NCBI GenBank assembly: GCA_944325295.1
Contig: CALUZL010000147.1
Span: 1-6,466 of the forward strand
From: an uncultured Erysipelotrichaceae bacterium
Lineage (GTDB): Bacteria > Bacillota_I > Bacilli_A > Erysipelotrichales > Erysipelotrichaceae
Length of the DNA: 6,466 bases
Direction: 5' to 3'
Part shown: piece after piece, positions 5,136 through 6,466 of the stretch
Layout: each line of letters starts with the position of its first letter
Position numbering within the stretch: position 1 is the first letter of the stretch
Notes under the pieces: generated by a model
What the model was told of the DNA's origin: nothing
Database searches by the model: none
What the model saw: the letters and a program-made list of their open reading frames with translations, nothing else
Program-made: the position numbers and the translations under genes

Positions 5136-6466
5136 CTCAGGCTCTTCGGGATCGATAAATATCGTCTTGTAGTTAGAGATTGCTACAAGGCCCGATCTTG
5201 ACCCTTTGATTTTTTTGACGTTTTTTTGAAGGCAATAATCAACCGGCACCGAAGAGGAGTAGCGTCCCTTGGAAAAGTATGCCACTAGATTAGCGCACAT
5301 CCTGATCGTTTCTTCATCAGGGTTATCGGTATCGACACAAAGATGTGAGCCATGGTATTTCTGAGCGTGAAACCACATATAGCCCGGTTTGGCGTATTTA
5401 AAGGTCAGAGTCTCGTTTTGGATGTTGTTTTTTCCAAAAGTTATCAAATGATCTTTAAAACGGATTTGGTAAAGGTTGTATTTATCTTTTTTCTTTTTTG
5501 GCCCTTTTTTATTAGAAGTTCTAAGATAATTGTACCGGATAAGCTCTTCCTTGATCATTTGCGCATCCAAGAAATTGGCGATAGCGAGCTGCTCTTCAAG
5601 ACTGAAAAAATAGTCGAGCTCATTCTCGGCGATATCGATTTGCTCTTTTAGATATTTTGTGGAGCGTTTTTTCTTTTGATATGTGTTGTAATACTTGTTT
5701 GCGTTTTCTTTAATGTTTAGTCTGGGGTCAAGCTTCACTACTTTTTTGTTGCCGCTATAGTCGATGAGTTCCACCGCTTCCTGACCTTTTTTACTGAGAT
5801 CAGAGTAAGTGTACAAAAGATCGCCGATCTCTTTGGCTTCAGCAGCATTCTCCGCGCTTTTTATCGTCTCTTGAAGTTTTGCGATCTTAGTCTTGTAGTG
5901 TTTGATCTGTTTATTTACAAACCGGTAGAGATCGCCGGTTATCTCCTTTATGCGTTCTTTTTCCTCCAAAGCGTAATAAAGAGTATCGAATCCTTCGTCG
6001 ACAGAAAACTCTTTGCTTTCCTTTTTCAGATGCGTAAGGGGGATTATGTGATATTGATAGGAGTCATTGGTTTTTGTTATGTATAGCTTGCTGCTGTTTT
6101 TGATCAGATCTAACACTGTTTTTAAATCTTGACCGTTTTCCAACCGATAATACACTTCTTTTTGAAGCAGGGGCGAAAATCCCGACAATTGTTCGACCAA
6201 GGATCGTTTCAGATCGATATTTTCAAAATTGAACGGATCCATCTTATCTTGCTTTTCGGGATATGTAAATTCGGCACCCGGCCAGATCGTTCTTTTATTG
6301 TTTTCAAAAGGGGGGATACGCTTTAAAGCGTCAATGATCCGGTTGTTTTCATCGACAAGGACGACATTTGCATACTTTCCCATCAGTTCGACGTGGAGCC
6401 GATAGTGTTTGACGTCGTAAAGATCATTTAAGGCACGGATATTGAAAATGAGATAGCGATCGTATG
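5115..6466 (-). CDS. rqcH: RqcH (NFACT family; formerly FbpA-type), ribosome-associated quality control factor, 5' end outside window
   Basis: The reading frame continues through the right edge, so about 449 C-terminal residues are visible and roughly 95 N-terminal residues are missing by comparison with the Bacillus subtilis protein as I remember it; the ATG at 6383 is internal. RqcH binds 50S subunits carrying stalled peptidyl-tRNA and recruits tRNA-Ala to add a C-terminal alanine tail that marks the product for degradation. The first visible residues include the DR pair (nt 6461-6456) followed by YLIFNIRALND, then HVELMGKYANVVLVD, which is the NFACT-N core; the DR pair is the functional motif in B. 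subtilis (D97/R98). In numbering from the internal Met: helix-hairpin-helix-like SGFSPLLQKEVYYRL (67-81), a long coiled coil (about 140-285), a basic linker (KKGPKKKKDK, 292-301), then NFACT-R (about 305-412) with FGKNNIQNETLT, WFHAQKYHGSH and VAYFSKGRYSSSVPVDY. It ends 21 bp inside convergent rluB; a terminator lies just beyond. It appears intact. Confidence 0.94.
   Translation of the reverse strand, partial: YDRYLIFNIRALNDLYDVKHYRLHVELMGKYANVVLVDENNRIIDALKRIPPFENNKRTIWPGAEFTYPEKQDKMDPFNFENIDLKRSLVEQLSGFSPLLQKEVYYRLENGQDLKTVLDLIKNSSKLYITKTNDSYQYHIIPLTHLKKESKEFSVDEGFDTLYYALEEKERIKEITGDLYRFVNKQIKHYKTKIAKLQETIKSAENAAEAKEIGDLLYTYSDLSKKGQEAVELIDYSGNKKVVKLDPRLNIKENANKYYNTYQKKKRSTKYLKEQIDIAENELDYFFSLEEQLAIANFLDAQMIKEELIRYNYLRTSNKKGPKKKKDKYNLYQIRFKDHLITFGKNNIQNETLTFKYAKPGYMWFHAQKYHGSHLCVDTDNPDEETIRMCANLVAYFSKGRYSSSVPVDYCLQKNVKKIKGSRSGLVAISNYKTIFIDPEEPELEITHI

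Noticed and set aside
5188..5230. T-runs after rluB as a plus-strand terminator
   Set aside because: The T7 runs encode Lys residues of rqcH on the other strand, and only about 4-bp stems can be formed before them.
5352..5651. 99-codon plus-strand open frame inside rqcH
   Set aside because: It is the complement of the Lys-rich linker and coiled coil of rqcH, giving a Phe/Leu-rich shadow with no protein-like features.
6381..6383. Minus-strand ATG at 6383 as the start of rqcH
   Set aside because: The frame continues upstream to the window edge with conserved NFACT-N sequence, including the DR pair and HVEL, so the true start is outside the window.

Overview
The window looks like chromosomal DNA of a low-GC Bacillota (Firmicutes). 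An Erysipelotrichia-like or related gut bacillus is my best guess. The reasons are a Firmicutes-type (T7SSb) EssC ATPase, a bacillus-type RqcH, a Sec-exported glucosaminidase with a Tyr/Asp-rich leader region of a kind I associate with that class, moderate AT-richness, and TGA used as a true stop (tandem TGATGA after the second gene), which argues against Mollicutes with genetic code 4. The organism assignment is inference from protein character only.

Layout: nt 1-1461 (+) is the 3' part of an essC-like gene of a type VII secretion system, entering from the left edge. Its last 8 bp overlap a small gene (1454-1708) for a ubiquitin-fold EsaB/YukD-like protein. After 17 nt comes a 906-codon gene (1726-4446) for an exported, C-terminally membrane-anchored multidomain cell-wall glucosaminidase. 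Its last 40 bp overlap the start of rluB (4407-5135), a 23S rRNA pseudouridine synthase. On the opposite strand, rqcH (5115-6466, 5' end outside the window) converges on rluB and overlaps its last 21 bp. No same-strand gap exceeds 17 nt and there is no gene-free stretch.

How the parts fit: EssC and the EsaB-like protein are two standard parts of a Firmicutes T7SS. The following glucosaminidase could open or remodel peptidoglycan for the secretion machine, or may simply be co-transcribed. rluB appears translationally coupled to the end of this unit. rqcH (ribosome-associated quality control, alanine tailing) is a separate convergent unit. A strong candidate intrinsic terminator for rqcH (9-bp stem including one G.U pair, then U5, minus strand, 5081-5057) lies inside the rluB coding sequence.

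Most notable points: (1) an EssC whose second and third ATPase modules both appear to have lost their P-loops, the third being strongly shortened; (2) a T7SS tail linked to a membrane-anchored peptidoglycan hydrolase; (3) a terminator embedded in the neighbouring convergent gene. I see no CRISPR array, mobile element, tRNA or rRNA. I do not see a wholly new system; the unusual EssC/EsaB/glucosaminidase arrangement is the closest candidate.
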